Part shown: in pieces, positions 16,127 to 24,079 of the stretch
Layout: each line of letters starts with the position of its first letter
Numbering within the stretch: position 1 is the stretch's first letter
NCBI GenBank assembly: GCA_034435835.1
Contig: DAOTWF010000032.1
Span: forward strand, 1 to 35,127
From: CALJTV01 sp034435835
Lineage (GTDB): Bacteria > Chloroflexota > Dehalococcoidia > GIF9 > UBA5629
Direction of reading: 5' to 3'
DNA length: 35,127 nucleotides
Position numbers and translations under genes: made by a program
Notes under the pieces: model-generated
What the model saw: only the letters and a program-made list of their open reading frames with translations
What the model was told of the DNA's origin: nothing
Database searches by the model: none

Positions 16127-16989
16127 TGCGACTTAAAGGTAGTAAGACAGAGGAAAACCTGCGCCATGCCTTTACACGGGAGCTGCATGCCCAGGCTTAT
16201 TACAGGTATTATGCCGAGGCAGCTAGGGCTGCCGGGCTGGAGCAGGTGGCGGAGATGTTCCTTGCCACTGCCCAGAACGAGGCTGAACATGCCTGGCATG
16301 AGTTCCAGTTTCTGGGCGGTGCTGGCGATACGAAGGCTAGCCTGACGACGGCGATGGAACGGGAGCACGAGGAGGCAACGCTGCTATACCCTGAAGCGGC
16401 GAGGGTGGCGCGGGAAGAGGGCTTTAATGAGGTGGCTGATTTCTTCGAGCGTATGGGAAAGGTGGAGGCGAGGCACGAGCAGAACTTCAACGAGTTGCTG
16501 GAAAGGCTGGATAAGGGTGAGCCCGCCAGAGGCAGGACGGTGGGGCATTCTGAGTTATGGATGGCGCAGCTAATGCTGCCGGAGCAGGCAAATCCTGCCG
16601 GCTTCGTCCACGGCGGTGAGCTGATGAAGCTGATGGACAATGCTGCCGGCGTGGTGGCGGCAAGGCATAGCCGGGCAAACCCGGTGACCGCCATGGTGGA
16701 GGACATAAACTTCCACACGCCGGTGCGGGTGGGGGAGCTGGTGCTGGTGCATGCCAAAGTCACCTTCGTCAGCCGCTCTTCGATGGAGATAAAGATAGAG
16801 GTCGATGCCGAGAACCTGATTACCGGTGAAAGAAGGCGGGCGCTCAGCGCCTATTATGTCATGGTGGCAGTCGACCTTCAGGGCAAGGCTGTGGAGGTGC
16901 CGCCGCTGATAGTGATTACCGAGGAAGAGGAAAAGTTATTCAATGAGGGGGTGGCAAGGTACCAGGCGCGTAAAGCAAAGAAAGAGTAG
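16126..16989 (+). CDS. Rubrerythrin-like domain fused to a hotdog acyl-CoA thioesterase
   Basis: A 287-aa two-domain protein. Residues about 1-130 form a ferritin-like rubrerythrin diiron domain (Glu19, Glu52/His55 of a first ExxH, Glu114/His117 of a second ExxH-type element). The C-terminal rubredoxin is missing. Residues about 142-275 are a hotdog thioesterase of the acyl-CoA thioesterase type: NPAGFVHGGELMKLMD with the conserved HGG and Asp171, then the FHTPVRVGELVLVHAKV strand pair. I know of no standard family with this fusion. It overlaps the upstream flavoprotein gene by one base, so it is translationally coupled to it. Confidence 0.87.
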   Translation: MRLKGSKTEENLRHAFTRELHAQAYYRYYAEAARAAGLEQVAEMFLATAQNEAEHAWHEFQFLGGAGDTKASLTTAMEREHEEATLLYPEAARVAREEGFNEVADFFERMGKVEARHEQNFNELLERLDKGEPARGRTVGHSELWMAQLMLPEQANPAGFVHGGELMKLMDNAAGVVAARHSRANPVTAMVEDINFHTPVRVGELVLVHAKVTFVSRSSMEIKIEVDAENLITGERRRALSAYYVMVAVDLQGKAVEVPPLIVITEEEEKLFNEGVARYQARKAKKE

Positions 16990-17010
16990 CGAGTAAGGAG
17001 GTACAGGGAT

Positions 17011-17514
17011 ATGAGAAAGATGACTGAAGATAATCTGAAGAGTGCCTTTGCCGGAGAGAGTCAGGCGCACATGAAATACCTCATCTTCGCCGGTAAGGCT
17101 GAAGAGGAGGCAAGGCCCAATGTCGCCAGGCTGTTCCGCGCTATTGCCTACGCCGAGCAGGTGCATGCTGCCAACCACCTCAACGCCCTGGGACTGGTGG
17201 GCAGTACCTCAGCCAATCTGCAGGCGGCGATAGATGGCGAGAACTTTGAGGTGGAGGAAATGTACCCGGCTTATAAGTCGGTGGCGGAGCTCCAGGAGGA
17301 GCGGAGAGCACTGCAGAGCATGAACTTTGCCCTGGAGGCTGAAAAGATACATGCCGGCATGTACCAGAAGGCTAAACAGGCTGTGGAAAGCGGCAGCGAC
17401 ATTAAGTTAGGAGATGTATTTATTTGCAGCGTGTGCGGATATACTGTAGAGGGGGAGGCACCGGAGAGGTGCCCGGTGTGCGGCGCGGTGAGGACTAAGT
17501 TTAAGAAGTTCTGA
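17011..17514 (+). CDS. rbr: Rubrerythrin with C-terminal rubredoxin domain
   Basis: Non-haem diiron peroxidase that reduces hydrogen peroxide in anaerobes. The 167-aa protein has the ferritin-like domain (AFAGESQAHMKYL, AYAEQVHAANHL, FEVEEMYPAY and AEKIHAGMY with the Glu and ExxH ligands) and a rubredoxin-type Fe(Cys)4 site made from CSVCGY and CPVCGA. AAGGAGGT precedes the ATG. This is the only complete rubrerythrin among the ferritin-like genes of the island. Electrons may come from the rubredoxin domain of the Hrb protein encoded downstream. Confidence 0.95.
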   Translation: MRKMTEDNLKSAFAGESQAHMKYLIFAGKAEEEARPNVARLFRAIAYAEQVHAANHLNALGLVGSTSANLQAAIDGENFEVEEMYPAYKSVAELQEERRALQSMNFALEAEKIHAGMYQKAKQAVESGSDIKLGDVFICSVCGYTVEGEAPERCPVCGAVRTKFKKF

Positions 17515-17522
17515 GAGGATGG

Positions 17523-18713
17523 ATGTCAACCAAACGCGAAGTCTATCTTGATTATGTAGCCACCACGCCGGTGCTGCCAGAGGTGCTGGAGGCGATGTTG
17601 CCTTATTTCAGAGAAGCCTTCGGCAATCCACAGTCTATACATTCGTGGGGTGACCGCGCCAGAGAGGCGGTTGAGGAGGCACGGGGGCAGGTGGCGGCGC
17701 TGATAAACGGCGCACCGGACGAAATCATTTTCACCTCCAGCGGCACCGAGGCAAATAATATGGCGCTCAAAGGGATAGTCCAAGGGCAAGCGGCAAAGGG
17801 GAAGCACATTGTGGTCTCCGCCATAGAGCACTTTTCCGTGCTGCATGCGGTGCGGACGCTGGAGAAGTCCGGGTTTGAGGTCACCGTGGTGCCCGTAGAT
17901 AAGTACGGGCTGGTGGATCCGGATGAGGTGAAAAAGAGCATCAGGAAGGACACGGTGCTGGTGTCCATAATGCATGCCAACGGCGAGGTGGGCACCGTCC
18001 AGCCTGTAGCCGAGATAACCAGGGTAGTGAAGGAGGCAGGGGTGCTGTTCCACACTGACGCAGTTGCCAGTGCCGGAAATATCCCGGTGGATGTGAAGCA
18101 GCTCGGGGTGGACGCGCTGAGTCTGGCGGCTAACCAGTTCTATGGCCCCAAGGGCACTGCTGCCCTCTGGCTGAGGAAAGGTGTACGGCTCATCCCGCTG
18201 ATGGATGGTGGTGTCCAGGAGGGCGGGCGCCGGCCGGGGACGGAGAACGTGCCGGCGATGGTGGGCATGGGCAAGGCAGCAGAGCTGGCGCTGAAAGAGA
18301 TGTCGCAGCGGACTGAGAAACTGCGAGGGCTCAGGGATAGGCTTATCCATGGAATACTGTCAGAGGTGGAACATGTCGTCCTGACGGGACATCCGGAGCG
18401 GCGTCTGCCACACCATGCCAGCTTTTGCGTGCAGTTCATCGAGGGCGAGGCTATGCTGATGTTACTCAATAACGAGGGCATTGCTGTTTCCAGCGGCTCG
18501 GCGTGTACCTCTAGGGCGCTCAAAGCCTCTCATGTGCTCATTGCCATGGGCATTCCACACGAGGTGGCCCAGGGATCGCTCCTTTTCAGCGTGGGTCTTA
18601 GCACCACCGACCATGACGTAGACTATGTTATGGAAAAGTTGCCACCGATAGTGGCTAGGCTGAGGCAAATGTCGCCACTGTACGCCAGATTTTTGAAGGA
18701 GCAAAGGGGGTGA
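17523..18713 (+). CDS. NifS/IscS-family protein with degenerate PLP site
   Basis: A 396-aa aminotransferase class V protein of the cysteine desulfurase family, by overall sequence (SSGTEANNMALKG, SSGSACTS Cys loop, GRRPGTENV). The active site is altered. The HK that carries the PLP Schiff-base Lys is Asn204-Gln205 (AANQFYGPKG). The PLP-contacting Gln of DAxQ is Ala (HTDAVASAG). The substrate-binding Arg of the SxRFSxG motif is Leu (SLLFSVG). The N-terminal LDNAATTP is LDYVATTP. The frame is intact and the gene lies just upstream of an IscU gene, so it is not an obvious pseudogene. Ordinary cysteine desulfurase chemistry looks doubtful. Confidence 0.85.
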   Translation: MSTKREVYLDYVATTPVLPEVLEAMLPYFREAFGNPQSIHSWGDRAREAVEEARGQVAALINGAPDEIIFTSSGTEANNMALKGIVQGQAAKGKHIVVSAIEHFSVLHAVRTLEKSGFEVTVVPVDKYGLVDPDEVKKSIRKDTVLVSIMHANGEVGTVQPVAEITRVVKEAGVLFHTDAVASAGNIPVDVKQLGVDALSLAANQFYGPKGTAALWLRKGVRLIPLMDGGVQEGGRRPGTENVPAMVGMGKAAELALKEMSQRTEKLRGLRDRLIHGILSEVEHVVLTGHPERRLPHHASFCVQFIEGEAMLMLLNNEGIAVSSGSACTSRALKASHVLIAMGIPHEVAQGSLLFSVGLSTTDHDVDYVMEKLPPIVARLRQMSPLYARFLKEQRG

Positions 18714-18720
18714 GGTAACG

Positions 18721-19146
18721 ATGCCGATGTATAGTGAGAAAGTGATGGACCATTTCATGAACCCGCGCAATGTGGGGGAGATAAAGGATGCCGATGGCAT
18801 CGGTGAGGAAGGCAATCCGGTCTGTGGTGATATGATGACGTTTTATATCAAGGTCAAGGACAACCGCCTTGAGGATGTAAAGTTTCAGACCTTCGGCTGT
18901 GGTGCTGCCATAGCCGTTTCCAGCATGGTGAGCGAGATGGCAAAGGGGAAGACGCTGGATGAGGCCTTAAAGATAACCCCTAGCGTGGTGGCACGAGAGC
19001 TCGGTGGCCTGCCCAAGAACAAGTACCACTGTTCCAACCTGGGGGCGCAGGCGCTGCGCAAAGCGATAAAGGACTATGCCATCAAAAAGGGGCTCAAGCT
19101 CGAAGGACTGGAGGGAGAAGAACATGAAGAACCAGAAGAAAGTTGA
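18721..19146 (+). CDS. iscU: IscU/NifU-type Fe-S cluster scaffold
   Basis: Assembles transient Fe-S clusters. The 141-aa protein has the three scaffold Cys in their motifs (NPVCGD, FGCGAAIA, YHCSNLGA) and the Asp next to the first one, so the site is complete. The end is a short acidic tail rich in Glu. It begins seven bases after the degenerate NifS-like gene, and its last 23 bases overlap the following zinc-ribbon gene. Its sulfur donor is unclear if the NifS neighbour is inactive. Confidence 0.92.
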   Translation: MPMYSEKVMDHFMNPRNVGEIKDADGIGEEGNPVCGDMMTFYIKVKDNRLEDVKFQTFGCGAAIAVSSMVSEMAKGKTLDEALKITPSVVARELGGLPKNKYHCSNLGAQALRKAIKDYAIKKGLKLEGLEGEEHEEPEES

Positions 19147-19312
19147 GAAGGAAAGGTGCCTCTGCCCTTACTGTGAGGAGGAACTGGTTGTTGCCACCAT
19201 GCCCTTTTGCCGGGCGTGCGGTGTCGTCTTCCGTCACTGCATCAGGTGCGGGGTGACTGTTCTGGAGAAGGACGCAAGGATATGCCCCAAGTGCGGTGGG
19301 CAGCTCGAGTAG
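19124..19312 (+). CDS. Small zinc-ribbon protein
   Basis: A 62-aa Lys-rich then Cys-rich protein with four CxxC pairs (CPYC, CRAC, CIRC, CPKC), enough for two zinc or iron sites. The ATG at 19124 lies inside the end of the scaffold gene, with GGAGGGAG upstream. This start is preferred over a frame beginning at 19076. Placed between the Fe-S scaffold and TusA-like genes it may serve metal or sulfur handling, but that rests on position only. Confidence 0.75.
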   Translation: MKNQKKVEKERCLCPYCEEELVVATMPFCRACGVVFRHCIRCGVTVLEKDARICPKCGGQLE

Positions 19313-19324
19313 GAGGGTTCCGGG

Positions 19325-19579
19325 ATGTCTGATAGCGAGGTCGGGAAGATGCAGGCTGATGAGGTCCTCGACTGTGTGGGGCTCTACTGCCCCATGCCCA
19401 TAGCACATACTGCCAGAAAGATGAAGGAGATGAAGCCGGGGCAGGTGCTCGAGGTGCTGGCGGACGACAAGGGGATAAAAGAGGATATGCCCAACTGGTG
19501 CCGGATGACGGGCAACGAGTTTCTGGGGATTGAGGAGAGGGAAGGGGTGTACCACGCGTTTGTGCGCAAGTCGGCGTAA
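19325..19579 (+). CDS. tusA: TusA/SirA-family sulfur-carrier protein
   Basis: Small sulfur-relay protein, 84 aa. The signature GLYCPMPIA carries the acceptor Cys of the CPxP motif, and the GQVLEVLADD strand follows as usual. TusA-like proteins pass persulfide sulfur between desulfurases and acceptors; relatives such as YedF are linked to selenium metabolism in some bacteria. Ribosome site AGGAGG. The position between Fe-S assembly genes and a ferritin-like gene supports a sulfur-delivery role in this cluster, by inference. Confidence 0.88.
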   Translation: MSDSEVGKMQADEVLDCVGLYCPMPIAHTARKMKEMKPGQVLEVLADDKGIKEDMPNWCRMTGNEFLGIEEREGVYHAFVRKSA

Positions 19580-19596
19580 AAAGGAGAGTATTTGAA

Positions 19597-20130
19597 ATGT
19601 TTGAAATGAAGGAAGAGCAGGACACAGTTCTGGAAGCTTTGCAGTTCGCTATCCAGATGGAGACCGAGGGCAAAGGGTATTACCTCAATGCCAGCAAGGA
19701 GGCTGGTGACAGGCTGGGAAAAGAGCTTTTTCAGTGGCTTGCCGGCGAGGAGGACAGACACCGGCAGAGGTTTGAGCAGATATACGAGTCGTTGAGAAAA
19801 GACAGGGGCTGGCCTCAGATCGAGGCCAAGCCCGCAGCAGGGAAAGGCTGGATCAGCCTGTTCCGTAAGGCAGCGACTGAAGACAGGGCTGGGAGTGCTG
19901 GCAGGGAACTCGATGCGGTGACCAAGGCTATGGAGATGGAGGTAAAGACACAGCGGTACTATGAAAGCCAGAGCCAGCAAGCCCTCCCTGAAGTCGCCAG
20001 AAAATTCTATTCAGCGCTGGCGGCTGAGGAGCGGGGACATTATCTGGCACTGGTAGATTACCGTGAATACCTGATCGACCCCGCGGGCTGGTTCCGCAAG
20101 ATGGAACACCACTCCCTCGACGGTGGCTAA
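19597..20130 (+). CDS. Rubrerythrin-family ferritin-like protein
   Basis: A 177-aa ferritin-like diiron protein without rubredoxin domain. The first half has FAIQMETEGKGYYL and GEEDRHRQRF, the second AMEMEVKTQRYYE and AAEERGHYLAL. These give two Glu-containing helices and two ExxH-type pairs (EDRH, ERGH) for a diiron site. A Lys/Ala/Gly-rich linker joins the halves near residue 80. Function is probably peroxide or iron handling. AAAGGAGAG lies upstream of the ATG. Confidence 0.85.
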   Translation: MFEMKEEQDTVLEALQFAIQMETEGKGYYLNASKEAGDRLGKELFQWLAGEEDRHRQRFEQIYESLRKDRGWPQIEAKPAAGKGWISLFRKAATEDRAGSAGRELDAVTKAMEMEVKTQRYYESQSQQALPEVARKFYSALAAEERGHYLALVDYREYLIDPAGWFRKMEHHSLDGG

Positions 20131-20139
20131 GGAGGCATC

Positions 20140-20889
20140 GTGGATACAGAGAACCTGCTTGAAATAAAAGACCTTGCGGTTGAAGTTGGGGGCAAAGAGA
20201 TATTGCACTGTGTGAGCCTGACCATCAAGCCGGGTGAAACGCATGTGCTTTTTGGTCCCAATGGCAGCGGCAAGACCACGCTGCTTATGGCGATAATGGG
20301 ACTGCCCAGGTACCGTGTCATCAGGGGGAGCATTTTGTTCAATGGCAGGGACATCCTGGGGCTCTCGGTCGACGAGAGGGCACGGCTGGGGATCGGACTG
20401 GCGCTGCAGAAGCCCCCGGCGTTGCGGGGGGTGAGGATGAAGGAAATGGTGGCTGTTTGCATGAGGGAGCGTGCCAGCGAGGAAGCCATCACCATGCTGG
20501 CGGAGAAGGCGAACCTGGTCGACTTTATGGACAGGGAGGTCAATTACGGTTTCTCCGGCGGAGAGACAAAGCGGTCTGAACTTCTGCAACTTCTGGCGCA
20601 GGAGCCGGAGCTGGTGCTGCTCGATGAACCAGAGTCCGGAGTTGATCTGGTGAACATTGCCCTTATCGGCGAGCTGGTCAATGAGCTGCTGCACAAAGGT
20701 CACCCTATGAGAGAGCGGAGGCACGCCGGACTGATCATCACCCACACCGGACATATTCTGGAATATGTACATGCCCGCACTGGCTACGTGCTCCTTGATG
20801 GACGCATCGTCTGTGAGGGCGACCCGCTGGAGATATTGGAGACGATAAAAAGGAAGGGTTACGAGGAGTGCCGCAAATGCACCATGTAA
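20140..20889 (+). CDS. sufC: SufC-type Fe-S assembly ATPase
   Basis: ABC ATPase that powers the SufBC(D) scaffold. The 249-aa protein has Walker A GPNGSGKTT (residues 39-47), the SufC-style signature FSGGETKRSELL and Walker B LVLLDEPESGVD, where SufC proteins keep DEPxSGxD. The start is GTG with GGAGG just before it. The reading frame of sufB starts inside its end, so SufC and SufB are produced together. Confidence 0.95.
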   Translation: MDTENLLEIKDLAVEVGGKEILHCVSLTIKPGETHVLFGPNGSGKTTLLMAIMGLPRYRVIRGSILFNGRDILGLSVDERARLGIGLALQKPPALRGVRMKEMVAVCMRERASEEAITMLAEKANLVDFMDREVNYGFSGGETKRSELLQLLAQEPELVLLDEPESGVDLVNIALIGELVNELLHKGHPMRERRHAGLIITHTGHILEYVHARTGYVLLDGRIVCEGDPLEILETIKRKGYEECRKCTM

Positions 20890-22112
20890 AAAAACCCAAT
20901 GATCTTGAGAAAAGGGCAAAGGCAGCCGCTAACAAGCCGGCGGCTTTCGGTGAGGACGTTGATCTGAACCAGTTTGTGCATGCCTCGGAGGAGCAGCCCT
21001 ATCTACAGGAACTGGCGCTACTGCCCGAGGAGACGAAGAAACAAATGCTACAGGTGGGAGTAGTTCCGGAGAGCGGCGACCAGCGTGCCGGCACCTTCAT
21101 CCAGATGGACCACTCGGTGGTCTACAGTTCGGTGCGGCAGGAGGGCGTTGAGGTGATGGGCATCGGGCAGGCGATGGAAAAGTATGACTGGTTGGCTGAT
21201 TACCTCTGGAAGGCGGTGGCGGTGGACACCGACAAGTATACGGCGATTGTGGAGCTGGGGCAGAGCAATGGTTACTTGATTAGAGCACTGCCGGGAAGCA
21301 AGGCGATATATCCGGTGCAGGCATGTCTCTACCTTTCCAAAGCCAGGCTGGCACAAAAGGTGCACAACATCGTCGTCGCCGAGGAAGGTTCGGAGCTACA
21401 TATTATTACCGGCTGCACCAACGCACCCAGGGGAGAGCCAGGGTTGCACATCGGTGTCTCCGAGTTCTATGTCAAGCGCGGCGCCAGGCTCACCTTCACC
21501 ATGATACATAACTGGACACCTGAGATAGCCGCCCGTCCCCGTACTGGGATAATCGTGGAAGAAGATGGGGTGTTCATCAGCAACTATGTAATCCTCAAAC
21601 CGGTGCGTTCCCTGCAGATGTACCCTGTGGCGAGGTGCACCGGCGAAAACGCCATAGTCAGGTTCCACAGCATCCTCATCGCCACCGCCGGCTCAAGCAT
21701 GGATGTGGGCTCAAAAGTTCTGCTGGAGGCGCCCGGTGCCAAAGGCGAGGTGGTATCACGGGCGATAACCACCGGCGGGACGATAATTGCCCGCGGCTAC
21801 ATTGAGGGGAGTGCCCCTGATGTTAAGGGACATCTGGAATGTCGTGGCCTTATCCTGGGCGGGAGCGGTGTTATCTATGCCATCCCGGAGCTCAAGGGCA
21901 TTGTCCCGGGCGTCGACCTCTCCCACGAGGCGGCGGTGGGCAAGATAGCTGAGGAGGAGATCGAATATTTGATGCTCCGGGGGCTGACCCGCGATGAAGC
22001 CACTGCAGCCATCGTTAGGGGGTTCCTCAGAGCGGGTATCGAGGGCTTGCCCGCGGAGCTCGACGCTGAAATCCAGCGCGCCATTGAAGCCAGCGAGAAA
22101 ACGCTGTTTTAG
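20877..22112 (+). CDS. sufB: SufB/SufD-type Fe-S scaffold
   Basis: Beta-helix scaffold of the SUF system, about 411 aa. The C-terminal core (ILGGSGVIYAIPELKG, then VDLSHEAAVGKIAEEEIEYL and LMLRGLTRDEA) is the conserved SufB/SufD region. Only one B/D-type gene is present, so with SufC it forms the minimal SufBC arrangement found in archaea and some deep-branching bacteria. ATG at 20877 has GAGGAG eight bases upstream and overlaps sufC by 13 bases; an in-frame GTG at 20868 is an alternative. Confidence 0.93.
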   Translation: MHHVKKPNDLEKRAKAAANKPAAFGEDVDLNQFVHASEEQPYLQELALLPEETKKQMLQVGVVPESGDQRAGTFIQMDHSVVYSSVRQEGVEVMGIGQAMEKYDWLADYLWKAVAVDTDKYTAIVELGQSNGYLIRALPGSKAIYPVQACLYLSKARLAQKVHNIVVAEEGSELHIITGCTNAPRGEPGLHIGVSEFYVKRGARLTFTMIHNWTPEIAARPRTGIIVEEDGVFISNYVILKPVRSLQMYPVARCTGENAIVRFHSILIATAGSSMDVGSKVLLEAPGAKGEVVSRAITTGGTIIARGYIEGSAPDVKGHLECRGLILGGSGVIYAIPELKGIVPGVDLSHEAAVGKIAEEEIEYLMLRGLTRDEATAAIVRGFLRAGIEGLPAELDAEIQRAIEASEKTLF

Positions 22113-22134
22113 CAAGTTTCAACGGGGGTGGACG

Positions 22135-22815
22135 ATGAATCCAAAGGCATTTTTCAAACTCAGCTACGGGCTGTATGTGGTGGGCTCGAAAATGGACGGC
22201 AAGTTAAACTGTCAGATCGCCAACACCGTGTTTCAAGTGTCGTCGGAGCCACCAACCGTCGCCGTAGCCATAAATAAGAAGAACTATACGCATGAGTTCA
22301 TTTTTTCGAGCATGGTGTTCACCGTCTCGGTGCTCTCGCAGGACACACCGCTGAGTTTTATCGGTGGATTTGGCTTCAAGTCGGGTAGAGAGGTGGACAA
22401 GCTTCAGGGTGTGAACTACAGGCTTGGCGTCACCGGGGCACCGATAGTGCTGGATAACACCCTGGCTTACTTTGAGGCTAAGGTGGTCAACCAGATGGAC
22501 TGCGGTACCCATACCCTGTTTCTGGGGGAGGTGGTTGAGGCTGATGTGCTCAAAGAGGGCGAGCCGATGACCTATGCTTACTACCATCAGGTCAAGCGGG
22601 GTAGCACGCCCAGGACCGCTCCAAGTTACATTGAAGTTAAGGAGGCAGCACCGAAGATGGCGCAGTACAGATGCACTGTCTGCAACTATGTATACGACCC
22701 TGAAGTGGGTGATCCCGATGGTGGCATAAAGCCGGGGACACCTTTTGAGCAGCTACCTGATAGCTGGGTGTGCCCGGTCTGCGGCGCCAGCAAGGACCAG
22801 TTCGAAAAGATATAG
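22135..22815 (+). CDS. hrb: High-molecular-weight rubredoxin (flavin reductase-rubredoxin fusion)
   Basis: A 226-aa electron carrier. Residues about 1-160 are a flavin-reductase-like FMN domain (KLSYGLYVVGSK, VSSEPPTVAVAINKKN, FGFKSGREVDK). Residues about 175-226 are a rubredoxin with CTVCNYVYDPEVGDP and VCPVCGASKDQF supplying four Cys. In acetogens such as Moorella this protein (Hrb) feeds electrons to the flavodiiron protein FprA; here fprA lies two genes downstream. The frame opens further upstream, but ATG at 22135 with GGGGGTG fits the family N-terminus. Confidence 0.93.
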   Translation: MNPKAFFKLSYGLYVVGSKMDGKLNCQIANTVFQVSSEPPTVAVAINKKNYTHEFIFSSMVFTVSVLSQDTPLSFIGGFGFKSGREVDKLQGVNYRLGVTGAPIVLDNTLAYFEAKVVNQMDCGTHTLFLGEVVEADVLKEGEPMTYAYYHQVKRGSTPRTAPSYIEVKEAAPKMAQYRCTVCNYVYDPEVGDPDGGIKPGTPFEQLPDSWVCPVCGASKDQFEKI

Positions 22816-22824
22816 GAGGTTCGA

Positions 22825-24039
22825 GTGAGCGAAGAGTTCGGGGGCAATAAGCGTCTTCTGTTGAAGCAGCTACTCAAGAGGCTGCATGAGGGTGCACCGC
22901 AGGCGGAGGTGGAGCAGGAATTCCGCAGGCTGGCGAAGGAGGTGGCGCCGCTGGATATCGCCCAGGTGGAGGAGGAGCTTATCAAAGAGGGCATGCCCAG
23001 GGAGGAGATACAGCGGTTGTGCGATGTGCATCTGGCGGTGATGAGGGAGTCTGTGGAGAGGGAGAAGGTGGCGGTGCTCGAAGGACATCCGGTGCATATT
23101 CTCATGGAGGAGCACCGGATGCTGCTTGAATTCGCCGGCAAGCTCAGGGAGGTTGTGGGGATGGTGAAAGAGGCCGGCAGCCTCGCTGCCCTTGCTGCCG
23201 AGACGGAACACCTAGCGCACTTAGTCCAGCATTTCAAAGACTCGGAGAGCCATTACCTCAGGGAGGAGAACGTCCTCTTCCCCATGCTGGAGAAACACGG
23301 TATCACCCAGCCACCGGCGATTATGTGGATGGAGCACGATAAGATAAGGGGGATAAAGAAGGAACTCTATCAGGTGGTCGAGACCGCGTCGGGTGTGGCT
23401 TTTTCAGAATTTTCCAGGCGGCTCGACCAGACATCGTTGGAGCTGGCGGAGATGCTTTCCAGCCATTTTTACAAAGAGAACAACATCCTCTTTCCCACCG
23501 CCCTGAAGGTAATCGGCGATGGCGAATGGCAGGAAATTAGGCGGCAGTTTGACGAACTGGGCTACTGTTGCTTTACCCCGGAGCCTGCAAGGGTAGCCCC
23601 CGCAGCACCCCTACAGGCGCAGCTGGCACAGGTGGATGGCGTGGTCTCGCTGGAGACCGGCAGCTTTTCCCTGGAAGAACTGGAGGCGGTGCTCAATACC
23701 CTGCCGGTGGACATCACCTTTGTGGACAAAGACGACACCGTCCGTTATTTTAGCCAGTCCAAGGAAAGGATATTCGCCCGTACCAAGGCGATCATCGGCA
23801 GGAAGGTGCAGCAGTGCCACCCGCAGAAGAGTGTCCATGTGGTCAACCAGATACTGGAGGACTTCAGGGCGAAGAAACGGGATGTGGCTGAGTTCTGGAT
23901 AAACCTTAAAGGCAGGCTTATTTACATCAGATACTTTGCCGTGCGCAGCAGGGAGGACGAATATTTGGGCTGTCTCGAGGTGACCCAGGACATCACCGAT
24001 GTCAAGAAGATAGAAGGGGAGAAGAGGCTGCTGGACTGA
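22825..24039 (+). CDS. DUF438-hemerythrin-PAS protein, possible oxygen/NO sensor
   Basis: A 404-aa protein with an N-terminal DUF438 domain (about residues 8-75), a hemerythrin HHE domain (about 88-235: HPVHILMEEHRMLL, HFKDSESHYLREENVLFP, MEHDKIRGIK, SSHFYKENNILFP), and a C-terminal PAS domain (about 285-395, FSLEELEAVLNTLPVDITFVD onward). Hemerythrin domains carry a diiron site that binds O2 or NO, and PAS domains are sensory. No output domain is seen. GTG start with AGGAGG. Encoded between Hrb and FprA, it may sense or buffer their substrate. Confidence 0.9.
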   Translation: MSEEFGGNKRLLLKQLLKRLHEGAPQAEVEQEFRRLAKEVAPLDIAQVEEELIKEGMPREEIQRLCDVHLAVMRESVEREKVAVLEGHPVHILMEEHRMLLEFAGKLREVVGMVKEAGSLAALAAETEHLAHLVQHFKDSESHYLREENVLFPMLEKHGITQPPAIMWMEHDKIRGIKKELYQVVETASGVAFSEFSRRLDQTSLELAEMLSSHFYKENNILFPTALKVIGDGEWQEIRRQFDELGYCCFTPEPARVAPAAPLQAQLAQVDGVVSLETGSFSLEELEAVLNTLPVDITFVDKDDTVRYFSQSKERIFARTKAIIGRKVQQCHPQKSVHVVNQILEDFRAKKRDVAEFWINLKGRLIYIRYFAVRSREDEYLGCLEVTQDITDVKKIEGEKRLLD

Positions 24040-24079
24040 CGACACGCAGTTGGAAGCTGTCCAGTAGAGGAGGCGAAAG

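Noticed and set aside
20011..20919. 302-codon minus-strand frame over sufC
   Set aside because: Antisense shadow of sufC, with no domain or ribosome site.
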